Of a stretch of 11,667 nucleotides of DNA, positions 1 to 7,505 are shown piece after piece (within the stretch, counting starts at the first letter, position 1; every line of letters starts with the position of its first letter). The notes beneath the pieces are model-generated. The model did no database searches. It saw nothing but the letters and a program-made list of their open reading frames with translations, and was not told the DNA's origin. Both the position numbers and the translations under genes were made by a program. Origin of the DNA: Treponema sp. (GTDB lineage Bacteria; Spirochaetota; Spirochaetia; Treponematales; Breznakiellaceae); contig JAIRLQ010000017.1 of the NCBI GenBank assembly GCA_031259345.1, forward strand, positions 1 to 11,667. Reading direction: 5' to 3'.

Positions 1-761
1 GCCTTGAGCCCGGGGAATTTCTCGACCGTTACCCATCCCAGCTTTCCGGGGGCCAGCAGCAGCGTATCGGGGTGGCCCGGGCCTTTGCCTGCGACCCCGA
101 AATCATCCTTATGGACGAGCCGTTTTCCGCCCTTGATCCGCTTACCCGGGCGCAGTTACAGGAAGAGCTGGCGGAGCTTCAGGCAAGGGTACGGAAAACC
201 ATTGTCTTTGTAACCCACGACATGGACGAGGCGGTTAAAATCGCCGACAGGATCTGCATCATCTATCAGGGGGCGATTGCCCAGTACGACAGGGTAGAAG
301 AGATCATGAAGAACCCTGCCAATGAGTATATTTCAAACTTTATCGGGCGTAACCGCATCTGGTCGTCGCCGGAATTTATCCGCGCCAAGGACATTATGAT
401 CCGCGATCCGGTATGTACCCACGGGAATACGCCGGTTATCCGCTGTATCGAAAAGATGCGCCTCGAGCAGGTGGACAGCGTTCTGATAACGGATCAAAAG
501 GGGCATCTTTTGGGCATATTGACGGCGCGGCGGGCGCAGCGTGAAGAAAACAAGAGCCTTCCGGTAGAGAAGGTCATGCGTACCGGGCCTGCCACCTGCC
601 CGCCGGATCAAAACATTGTGGATATTTTGCGGGTGGTCAATGAAGAAGGGCTTTCTTCGATCCCTGTGGTTAATGAGGATAATGAGCTTGAAGGGCTGAT
701 CACCAAGAGCAGCCTCTTAACGACATTGAGCCAGCAGTACCTTGATCTGAAGGAGGAATAA
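1..761 (+). CDS. opuCA: OpuC/ProU-type ABC transporter ATP-binding protein with tandem CBS domains (5' end missing)
   Basis: The gene enters from the left edge; its frame is open from base 3 and stops at 759-761. The first visible residues hold the ABC signature LSGGQQQRIGVARA (bases 51-92), followed by the Walker B and D-loop region IILMDEPFSALD and the switch histidine in FVTHDMDEA. Walker A lies outside the window. After the nucleotide-binding domain come two CBS repeats, roughly bases 380-540 (starting near RAKDIMIRDPV) and 560-750 (starting near VEKVMRTGPA). This ATPase-plus-CBS layout is typical of OpuCA/OpuAA-like osmoprotectant importers, where CBS domains sense ionic strength or nucleotides, and also of EgtV-type ATPases. 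It would energise the permease that starts 2 bases after its stop. GTG at 72 is an internal codon, not the start. The family call is firm; the substrate (quaternary amine such as betaine, carnitine or choline, or ergothioneine) is inferred. Confidence 0.93.
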   Translation, partial: LEPGEFLDRYPSQLSGGQQQRIGVARAFACDPEIILMDEPFSALDPLTRAQLQEELAELQARVRKTIVFVTHDMDEAVKIADRICIIYQGAIAQYDRVEEIMKNPANEYISNFIGRNRIWSSPEFIRAKDIMIRDPVCTHGNTPVIRCIEKMRLEQVDSVLITDQKGHLLGILTARRAQREENKSLPVEKVMRTGPATCPPDQNIVDILRVVNEEGLSSIPVVNEDNELEGLITKSSLLTTLSQQYLDLKEE

Positions 762-763
762 AG

Positions 764-1411
764 ATGGGTTTTTTGGGTTTTGTAAGCGGAAATATTTCCG
801 AAATACTGGCCCGGGCTCTGGATCATATTCAGCTTACCCTTGTCGCCATTACCATTGCGTCATTTTTGGGAGTGCCTCTGGGTATTCTTATCAGCTATAT
901 AAAGCCTTTAAAAAAACCCGTTATGGGTTTTGCCAATGTGGTGCAGGCGGTTCCCAGCATCGCGCTTTTAGGCTTTTTGGTGCCCTTTTTGGGAATAGGC
1001 GAAAAGCCCGCGGTGTGCATGGTGGTGATTTATTCCCTGCTTCCAATTGTAAAAAACACCGCCACCGGGCTTTCCAACATTAACCAGCAAACCCTTGAAG
1101 CCGCCAAAGGCATCGGTATGACCCGTTTTCAGGTATTGCGCAAGGTCAAACTGCCTTTGGCTTTGCCTATCATTATGGCGGGGATACGGATTTCGGCGGT
1201 AAGTTCCGTAGGGCTGGTTACACTGTCGGCGTTTATCGGCGCTTCCGGGCTGGGCTATCTGATTTATTCGGGGATACGTACCCTGAACAATTACCAGATT
1301 TTATCCGGCGCAATCCCTGCCTGTGTTTTGGCCCTGTTGGTTGATTTTATCATGTCATTAATAGAAAAAGCGGTAACCCCTGCGTGTTTCAGGGAAAAAA
1401 TAAAACAGTAA
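764..1411 (+). CDS. opuCB: OpuC/ProW-type ABC transporter permease
   Basis: The 215-residue protein is mostly hydrophobic, with about five or six likely membrane segments (around residues 22-45, 54-75, 80-97, 130-160 and 180-200). The EAA loop that contacts the ATPase is clear at 112-135, beginning EAAKGIGMTRFQVLRKVKLP. The sequence VVQAVPSIALLGFLVPFLGIG (59-79) is typical of the BetT/OpuCB/ProW permease branch. The ATG is preceded by AAGGAGGA at 750-757, six bases upstream and overlapping the end of the ATPase gene, so translation is probably coupled. Length matches stand-alone OpuCB-type permeases. It would form the membrane channel, presumably as a homodimer because no second permease is seen downstream. 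A second permease upstream of the window cannot be excluded. Confidence 0.93.
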   Translation: MGFLGFVSGNISEILARALDHIQLTLVAITIASFLGVPLGILISYIKPLKKPVMGFANVVQAVPSIALLGFLVPFLGIGEKPAVCMVVIYSLLPIVKNTATGLSNINQQTLEAAKGIGMTRFQVLRKVKLPLALPIIMAGIRISAVSSVGLVTLSAFIGASGLGYLIYSGIRTLNNYQILSGAIPACVLALLVDFIMSLIEKAVTPACFREKIKQ

Positions 1412-1421
1412 GGAGATAGGT

Positions 1422-2306
1422 ATGAAAAAAATTGTTTTGGTTTGGGGCTTTTGTGTTTTACTGCTTGGCGTGTCCTGTAATTCCGGCAAAGGCAAAACCA
1501 TTGTGGTAGGGGCCAAGGATTATACGGAACAGGATATTTTGGGGAACATGCTCAATTTTTTAATAACCGAGCATACGGATTACAAAGTTGATTATAAACA
1601 CGAAATCAGCTCTTCCATTTTGTGGGCGGCCATTAAATCCGGGGATGTGGATCTAAGCATAGATTATACCGGCACCATGTATGCCCATGTTCTTAAAGGC
1701 ACCGAAACCCACGACCCCCAGGAAGTCTATGAAATCTCCAAAAAAGGCTTAAAAGACGAGTACCAGATTCTGATGCTTAATCCTTTGGGGTTTAACAACA
1801 CCTATACCCTGTCGGTGCGGCCCGAAACGGCGGAAAAATACGGGTTAAAGACATATTCCGATTTGGCAAAAGTTTCCCATGAACTTATCCTTGGGGGTAC
1901 GTTTGAAATTTTTAACCGTAACGACGGCATCCCAAACCTCAAAAAAACCTACAACATGTCTTTTAAGGAAGAAAAGGCAATTGACGGCATATTGCGTTAC
2001 ACCGCCATTAACAATAACGAGATCGATATTACCACGGCATTTTCTACCGACGGCATGTTGATAGAACATAATCTTACGGTGCTGGAAGATGACAAGAATT
2101 TCTTCCCGCCCTACCACGCGGTGCCCCTTATCCGTGAGGACTCGGCAAAAAAATTCCCGGAAATTATTCCCTTAATGGAAAAATTGCACAACCTCTTTAC
2201 CGACGAGACCATGCGGGATCTTAATTATCAGGTGGAAGTGCTTAAGCGGAACCACGCGGAAGTGGCAAAGGAATTCTTAATTGCCAAGGGGCTTATATCG
2301 AATTAG
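1422..2306 (+). CDS. opuCC: Glycine betaine/carnitine/choline-type substrate-binding lipoprotein (OpuAC family)
   Basis: The 294-residue protein starts with a short lipoprotein signal: Lys2-Lys3, a hydrophobic core, and Cys19 in LLLGVSC. Position -3 is Gly rather than Leu, which fits the relaxed lipoboxes of spirochaetes better than the enterobacterial consensus. The mature part has OpuAC/ProX-like landmarks: VVGAKDYTEQDILGNML near the N terminus, IKSGDVDLSIDYTGTMYAHVL around 68-88, and a second-lobe stretch with DITTAFSTDGML near 205. It would capture the ligand outside the inner membrane and deliver it to the permease encoded 10 bases upstream. The start is supported by AAGGAG at 1410-1415, six bases before ATG. 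Closely related proteins bind betaines, choline, carnitine or ergothioneine, and I cannot choose among them from sequence alone. Confidence 0.9.
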   Translation: MKKIVLVWGFCVLLLGVSCNSGKGKTIVVGAKDYTEQDILGNMLNFLITEHTDYKVDYKHEISSSILWAAIKSGDVDLSIDYTGTMYAHVLKGTETHDPQEVYEISKKGLKDEYQILMLNPLGFNNTYTLSVRPETAEKYGLKTYSDLAKVSHELILGGTFEIFNRNDGIPNLKKTYNMSFKEEKAIDGILRYTAINNNEIDITTAFSTDGMLIEHNLTVLEDDKNFFPPYHAVPLIREDSAKKFPEIIPLMEKLHNLFTDETMRDLNYQVEVLKRNHAEVAKEFLIAKGLISN

Positions 2307-2333
2307 TGTCTGTCCATAAACCGGCGCTATAGC

Positions 2334-2362
2334 TCGACAAAAAATATAATTTCGGCTATTCT
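2334..2362 (+). promoter_or_regulatory. Candidate promoter for the acyl-CoA synthetase gene
   Basis: The 62-base gap before the synthetase contains TCGACA (2334-2339) and TATTCT (2357-2362) separated by 17 bases. A perfect TATAAT also lies at 2345-2350, but with no convincing -35 box. Either would start transcription within about 12 bases of the ATG at 2369, leaving little room for a Shine-Dalgarno site, and none is obvious. No terminator hairpin follows the upstream gene, so read-through from the transporter operon is also possible. Confidence 0.35.
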
Positions 2363-2368
2363 AAAGAA

Positions 2369-4102
2369 ATGCTGGAATTCAAAGATTATATTGCCGATTG
2401 GCCGGATTTTCCCTACCCGAATTTTGCGGCGTGGCTGGAAGGGATTTCCCAAAAGTGGGGAGAAAAAGACGCGATTCTTTACCGCAGCGGAGGTAAAAAA
2501 GAATTTACCCGCTGGTCTTTTACCAGGCTTGCCAGTGAAAGCCGCCGCATAGGGCGGGGGCTTCTTGCCGGGGGCCTTACAAAAGGCGACAGGGTTGCCC
2601 TTTGGTGCGAGAACCGCCCCGAGTGGATGGCGGTATGGTTAGGGGCGGCAATTGCGGGCCTGGTGATTGTTCCCATAGATTTTTTGGCTTCGGAAAACGA
2701 GTGCGCCAACATACTTAAAATTACCGAGGCCAGGGCATTTTTCTTTTCGGCCCGGAAGCAGGATTTTACCGCTTCCCTTTCCGGCCGGGGTATCCCGGTT
2801 AAGATTCTGGTAAGCATGGCCCAGGAAGGGAACAATATTTTCTCTACCTTTGGCGCGGCTTCCGAATCCCAAAGCCTGCCCGCCGCTAAGGACATTGCCG
2901 AAAGAGATCCGGTTTCCATTGTGTTTACTTCGGGTACTACAGGCTTTGCCAAGGGCGTTACTTTGAGCCATAAGGGCATTCTTGCCAATTCCAGTGCGGC
3001 GGTGATTTCCCTTAGGGCATACTCCGAAGATGTGTTTATCAACGTGCTCCCACTGCATCATACCTACCCAACCACCTGTTCCTTTATTTCGCCCTTCATG
3101 GTAGGCGCCTCTACAATTATTGTAGAAAAACTTGTGGGTTCTGTGGTGGTGGACGACATTCACGATGGCCGCGGCAACTTCCTTATCGCCGTGCCCCTGC
3201 TTTACGATAAAGTAATGGCTGCCATCGACAAAGGGTATAGGGCGCTGCCCGGCCCGGTGCAGGGTATTCTTAATGTCTTCCGGGCTATTTCGCTTTCCCA
3301 GGCCAAAAAAGGGAATTATCAATTTGGGCAGAAGTTTTTCAGGTTTATAAGGAAAAAAGCAAAACTTGATTCCATTAGAATAATGGTCGCCGGCGGCGGC
3401 CCATTAAGCCCCAAGACTGCCGACTTTTTTGATTCCTTTGGCTTTAACATGGTTCACGGCTACGGCATGAGCGAAAATAGCCCCCTTATTTCGGTAAGTA
3501 CCCCCTGGCATAAAAATAATGTTTCGGTGGGTCTTCCGGTTAAGCACACTCAGGTAAAGATACTTGATCCTAATTCCGACGGCGTAGGTGAAATCGTCGT
3601 AAAATCGCCTTCGATTATGCTGGGCTACTACCAAAACCCCGAAGCCACCGCGGAAGTGATTACCGAAGACGGCTGGCTAAAAACAGGCGACCTGGGCTTT
3701 ATCGACAAAGACGGTTTTATTTACATCAACGGCAGGCAGAAAAACCTGATTGTGTCTTCGGGGGGCAAAAATGTTTACCCCGAAGAAATTGAAACCCATT
3801 TCGCGGATTCCGCGATTATTGCCGAGATACTTGTGGTAGGCCGTAAAGAAAAAGAATATGGCGGCGAGCAGATTTTTGCCGTAGCGGTGCCTAACTACGA
3901 AAACCTTGCAAGGGATTATCCGGGTAAAGAAAACGATGAAGAGTTTATCCATGGGCTTGTCAAAAAAGAAATTGAAAAGGTAAACCGTACCCTGGTGGGT
4001 TACAAAAAGATTACAGACTTTATTTTGCGTAAAGAAGCTTTTGAAAAAAACGCCCAGCAGAAAATACGCCGCTTTATGTACAAAAATTACGAGAACCCAT
4101 GA
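2369..4102 (+). CDS. AMP-forming acyl-CoA synthetase / ligase (FadD-like)
   Basis: This 577-residue protein belongs to the ANL adenylating superfamily and would activate a carboxylic acid, probably a fatty acid, as acyl-AMP and then acyl-CoA. Visible motifs are the phosphate-binding loop FTSGTTGFAKGVTLS at 186-200, HGYGMSEN at 363-370, the GWLKTGD motif at 435-441, the hinge GRQKNLIVSSGGKNVYPEE at 455-473, and a C-terminal catalytic-type lysine, K565, in NAQQKIRR. Length and motif order suit a complete long-chain acyl-CoA ligase. The ATG at 2369 is the first start after an in-frame TAG at 2330 and gives the expected N terminus, although no good ribosome site precedes it. The gene follows the ABC importer by 62 bases and converges on ilvB. 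A functional link to the importer is not evident. Chain-length specificity cannot be read from the sequence. Confidence 0.9.
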   Translation: MLEFKDYIADWPDFPYPNFAAWLEGISQKWGEKDAILYRSGGKKEFTRWSFTRLASESRRIGRGLLAGGLTKGDRVALWCENRPEWMAVWLGAAIAGLVIVPIDFLASENECANILKITEARAFFFSARKQDFTASLSGRGIPVKILVSMAQEGNNIFSTFGAASESQSLPAAKDIAERDPVSIVFTSGTTGFAKGVTLSHKGILANSSAAVISLRAYSEDVFINVLPLHHTYPTTCSFISPFMVGASTIIVEKLVGSVVVDDIHDGRGNFLIAVPLLYDKVMAAIDKGYRALPGPVQGILNVFRAISLSQAKKGNYQFGQKFFRFIRKKAKLDSIRIMVAGGGPLSPKTADFFDSFGFNMVHGYGMSENSPLISVSTPWHKNNVSVGLPVKHTQVKILDPNSDGVGEIVVKSPSIMLGYYQNPEATAEVITEDGWLKTGDLGFIDKDGFIYINGRQKNLIVSSGGKNVYPEEIETHFADSAIIAEILVVGRKEKEYGGEQIFAVAVPNYENLARDYPGKENDEEFIHGLVKKEIEKVNRTLVGYKKITDFILRKEAFEKNAQQKIRRFMYKNYENP

Positions 4103-4151
4103 CAAATGGCCCGGCTTTGTAAAGAAGGTTTTAAGCCCTTAGGCAGCGCGT

Positions 4152-5885
4152 TTACAGTATCTGTTCATCAATGGGCCGCCCCGGCGGGGCCATGGGGAGT
4201 ACTTTTTCGTCCTGTTCAATAACCGCCTCTATCAGGGCGGAGCTTCCTTTTTCAAGATTTGTAAAGGCCTCTTCAAGGGCATTGGCAAAAGCGCCCTTGT
4301 CTTCCGCCCTGTAAGAGGGGATGCCGTACGCAAGACCCAGTTTTAAAAAGTCAGGCTGGGGGGGGAGGCTTGTCGCGTAATAGCGCTCTTCGTAAAAAAG
4401 GCTTTGCCATTGGCGCAACATTCCCAGGGAACGGTTATTAAAAATGATGATCAGTACGGGAATCCTGTATGCGGCAAGGGTTGCCATTTCGGCACTGTTC
4501 ATCCTAAAGCTGCCGTCGCCGGTAAAAAGCACTATCCGGCGGCCGGGGTTGGCAAGCTTTGCGCCTATGGCCGCCCCCAGGCCAAAGCCCATGGCGCCAA
4601 GACCTCCGGAGCTTAAAAAAGACCGGGGACGGCAGGCGGGGAAAAACTGGGCGGCCCAGATCTGATGCTGGCCTACATCGGTTACGGCGATTACATCATC
4701 CCCAAGTTTGGAAGAACTTTCTTCTATTACAAACCGGGGCGTCAGAGCGTCTTTTTTTATGTTTACGTTTTTGGCGTGGGTTTGGGGAATATGGGCTTTC
4801 CACTTTTCTATCTCCCCCGACCATTCGGTTTCCATTTTAGGGGGAAGTTTTTCCAAAAGCTTTGACAGGGTTTCTTTAACATTGCCGATAACCCAATCGT
4901 CTGTTATTACATTTTTGTTAATTTCCGCGGGATCAATATCAAAATGAAGCACCCTGGCGGTTTTGGCAAAACTGTCGGAATTGCCGATTACCCTGTCGGA
5001 AAAGCGCGCCCCCAGTGCCAGAAGGAGGTCGGCTTTTTGGGCCGCCTTGTTGGACGCTACTGTACCGTGCATGCCGATAAGTCCGGTGCAAAGCGGGTGC
5101 CTGGAAGGCATGGCGCCTATACCCATAAGGCTTAACGCCACAGGCGCGTTAAGGCGAAGGCTTAAGCTTTTTAATTCTTCGCTTGCGTCCGCCATTATCA
5201 CACCGCCGCCCGCGTAAAGAAGCGGCCGCTTTGCTTCTAAAATAAGGGATGCAGCCCTATCTATGTCCTCTTCGGTAAAGGTGGGCCTTGCCGCCCGGTT
5301 CGCAAGACGCCGGGCTCTGGCGGAAAGGGTGTCACAGGAGCCTGAAATGTTACGCGTTTTTCGGGGCTGCCATTCGGCACTTAACACGGTAATGTCTTTG
5401 GGAATATCGATTAACACCGGCCCTGGCCGGCCAAGCCGGGCTACGATAAAGGCCTCGCGGACCACTTCCGCAAGTTCATTAACATTTTTTACTATCCAGT
5501 TATGCTTAACCACAGGCATGGAAACGCCGGCAATGTCCACTTCCTGAAAGCTGTCTTTGCCCAAAATCCCGGTAGGTACATTTCCCGTAATGGCTACCAG
5601 GGGAACGGAGTCCATATAAGCGGCGGCAATGCCGGTAATCAGATTGGTTGCCCCCGGGCCGGATGTAGCGATACAGACCCCGACCTTTCCCGATGAACGG
5701 GAATAAGCGTCGGCGGCGTGGGCCGCGTGCTGTTCATGACTTACCAGTATGTGGCGGATTTTGTTACGGTACTTGTAGAGTTCATCGTAAATATATAAAA
5801 CAGATCCGCCGGGTATACCGAAGATCGTGTCTACCCCCTGTTCAATCAAGGATTCTATAAGAATGCGGGCGCCTCCGGAGCGCAT
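4152..5885 (-). CDS. ilvB: Acetolactate (acetohydroxyacid) synthase large, catalytic subunit
   Basis: The 577-residue thiamine-diphosphate enzyme condenses two pyruvates to acetolactate (valine, leucine) or pyruvate with 2-oxobutyrate to acetohydroxybutyrate (isoleucine). Seen: the N-terminal GIPGGSVLYIYDEL, the catalytic-type Glu51 in SHEQHAAHAADAYSR, the synthase-specific FQEVDIAGVSMPVVKHNW at 113-130, the thiamine-diphosphate/metal motif GDGS (456-459) through FNN (482-484), and GMLRQWQSLFYEERY at 488-502. These separate it from other enzymes of this fold, such as pyruvate oxidase. Residues about 172-205, linking the first two domains, look somewhat longer and more basic than usual. The start is supported by AAGGAG at 5891-5896, five bases from ATG. 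It is the last gene of the five-gene operon, 12 bases after cimA, and is separated from its regulatory subunit gene by leuA and cimA. Confidence 0.96.
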   Translation of the reverse strand: MRSGGARILIESLIEQGVDTIFGIPGGSVLYIYDELYKYRNKIRHILVSHEQHAAHAADAYSRSSGKVGVCIATSGPGATNLITGIAAAYMDSVPLVAITGNVPTGILGKDSFQEVDIAGVSMPVVKHNWIVKNVNELAEVVREAFIVARLGRPGPVLIDIPKDITVLSAEWQPRKTRNISGSCDTLSARARRLANRAARPTFTEEDIDRAASLILEAKRPLLYAGGGVIMADASEELKSLSLRLNAPVALSLMGIGAMPSRHPLCTGLIGMHGTVASNKAAQKADLLLALGARFSDRVIGNSDSFAKTARVLHFDIDPAEINKNVITDDWVIGNVKETLSKLLEKLPPKMETEWSGEIEKWKAHIPQTHAKNVNIKKDALTPRFVIEESSSKLGDDVIAVTDVGQHQIWAAQFFPACRPRSFLSSGGLGAMGFGLGAAIGAKLANPGRRIVLFTGDGSFRMNSAEMATLAAYRIPVLIIIFNNRSLGMLRQWQSLFYEERYYATSLPPQPDFLKLGLAYGIPSYRAEDKGAFANALEEAFTNLEKGSSALIEAVIEQDEKVLPMAPPGRPIDEQIL

Positions 5886-5897
5886 AATATCTCCTTT

Positions 5898-7505
5898 TTA
5901 AAGGTAAGCCTTAAACTTTCTTTCTATATCGCAGATCAATTTATATTCAATGGAATCTACCAGCGCGGCCCGGCTGGCGTCAATAATGTCTTCGGAAACT
6001 CCAACGGTAGCCCAGTTCCGTTTCCCGTCGCTTGATTGAATGAGTACCCGTACCCTGGCGGCGGTGGCGGCATTGCCGTCGATAACCCGGACTTTGTAAT
6101 CCGTAAGGCGCACCGCGTCCAGTTCGGGGTAAAAGCGGCGCAGCGCCCGGCGCAGGGCGCAGTCCAGGGCGTTAACCGGCCCATCGCCTTCGGCGGCGGC
6201 AATCTCGCGCTGGCCGTCTACCAGCACCTTTACCCAGGCATGCGAACAGGCGATGGCGCCCCCGGACGGATGCTCGCTCACTACCCGGTACGCCTCAATT
6301 TGAAAGAGGGGCTGGTAGCGCCCCAGTTCGCGGCGGACCAGAAGTTCAAAACTGCTTTCGGCCCCTTCAAATTGCCAGCCCTGGGCTTCCAGGGCTTTAA
6401 GTTTTGCGGTCAGCGCCGCCGCTACGGGGTGATCCTTTGTAATGGAAGGATCTATCTCCCTGGCGCGTTCGGCAATGGAAGAACGGCCTCCGACCTCGCT
6501 TATAAGGAATTGCCTGTCATTTCCCACCAGGGCGGGATCAATATGCTCAAAAGAACGCCTGTTTTTAAGAATGCCGTCGGCATGCATGCCCGCCTTGTGG
6601 GCGAAGGCGTTGGAGCCGATATACGGCATGCTTTCCGGAAGCGCCACATTGGCAATCTCCGCAAGCTTCCGGGTAATTTCGGAAATATGTTCCAGTTTTC
6701 CCGGCGGCAGGCACCGGAAACCCATCTTTATCTCCAGGCTGGGAATGATCACCGCAAGGCAGGAGTTTCCGCATCGTTCCCCAAAGCCTGCCAGAGTACC
6801 CTGGACATGCCGGGCGCCCGCTTTGACCGCGGACACCGCGTTGGCGCTTGCCATGTCTATATCGTTATGGGCATGTATCCCGATAACGGGACCTGGGGAA
6901 ATTGCTTCTATCGCCGCCCTGGTTCCCAAAGAGACGGCATCGGGAAACGCGCCGCCTGAGGTATCGCAAAGGACTATACGGCTTGCCCCGGCGGCGGCGG
7001 CGGCTTTAAGGGCTTTAAGGGCATAACCGGAGTTTGAGCCAAAGCCGTCAAAAAAATGCTCGGCGTCAAAGATGACGCTTCTTCCTTTTTCCACAAAGAA
7101 AGCCACAGTTTCGGCAATCATGTCCAGGTTTTCTTCCAGGCTGACATTCAGTACTTCCGTGGCCTGGAGATCCCAGACCTTTCCAAAAACGGCAACACCT
7201 TCGGTTTCGGCTTCAAGGATGCTTTGGAGATTTAGGTCTTCATTAACCGGCAGCCCTTTTTTGCGGGTTGACCCGAAGGCGCAAAGCTTTGCGTGTTCAA
7301 GTCTTATGATCCGGGCAAGCTTAAAAAATTCCGCGTCTTTGGGATTGCTTCCGGGATTGCCCGCTTCTATCCAGGCAATGCCCAGTTCGTCCAGCGCCCG
7401 GGTTGCGGCAATTTTGTCCTGAACCGAAAAGGATATACCCACCCCCTGGGCGCCGTCGCGCAAAGTTGTGTCAAGTATTTCTACGCCACAGTTCAGATCA
7501 TTCAT
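5898..7505 (-). CDS. cimA: (R)-citramalate synthase
   Basis: This protein, 535 residues from the start chosen here, condenses pyruvate with acetyl-CoA to citramalate, the entry to the threonine-independent isoleucine route. From the 7505 start it shows ILDTTLRDGAQGVGISFS at 10-27, the metal-binding IHAHND at 210-215, GFGERCGN at 240-247, AFAHKAGMHADGI at 300-312, and a C-terminal allosteric-type domain with GDGPVNALDCALRRAL and GVSEDIIDASRAALVDS. LDTTLRDGAQGVGISFS rather than LDTTLRDGEQAPG, together with the FDAEHFFDGF segment, distinguishes this group from isopropylmalate synthase. An ATG at 7520 would add five residues but has no ribosome site. ATG at 7505 has GGAG eight bases upstream and overlaps the leuA stop as ATGA, so I prefer it. 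Homocitrate synthase-like activity is a less likely alternative. Confidence 0.93.
   Translation of the reverse strand: MNDLNCGVEILDTTLRDGAQGVGISFSVQDKIAATRALDELGIAWIEAGNPGSNPKDAEFFKLARIIRLEHAKLCAFGSTRKKGLPVNEDLNLQSILEAETEGVAVFGKVWDLQATEVLNVSLEENLDMIAETVAFFVEKGRSVIFDAEHFFDGFGSNSGYALKALKAAAAAGASRIVLCDTSGGAFPDAVSLGTRAAIEAISPGPVIGIHAHNDIDMASANAVSAVKAGARHVQGTLAGFGERCGNSCLAVIIPSLEIKMGFRCLPPGKLEHISEITRKLAEIANVALPESMPYIGSNAFAHKAGMHADGILKNRRSFEHIDPALVGNDRQFLISEVGGRSSIAERAREIDPSITKDHPVAAALTAKLKALEAQGWQFEGAESSFELLVRRELGRYQPLFQIEAYRVVSEHPSGGAIACSHAWVKVLVDGQREIAAAEGDGPVNALDCALRRALRRFYPELDAVRLTDYKVRVIDGNAATAARVRVLIQSSDGKRNWATVGVSEDIIDASRAALVDSIEYKLICDIERKFKAYL

Noticed and set aside
2639..3322. A 227-codon minus-strand frame inside the acyl-CoA synthetase gene.
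   Set aside because: It is antisense to conserved adenylation motifs and has no recognisable domain or start signal.
4103..4151. GGCTT (4113-4117) and AAGCC (4133-4137) as a shared terminator between the convergent synthetase and ilvB genes.
   Set aside because: Only five pairs with a 15-base loop and no T run on either strand; too weak to call.
6036..6959. A 307-codon + strand frame antisense to cimA.
   Set aside because: It is a shadow of a strongly conserved enzyme gene, with unnatural composition, no ribosome site and no known domain.
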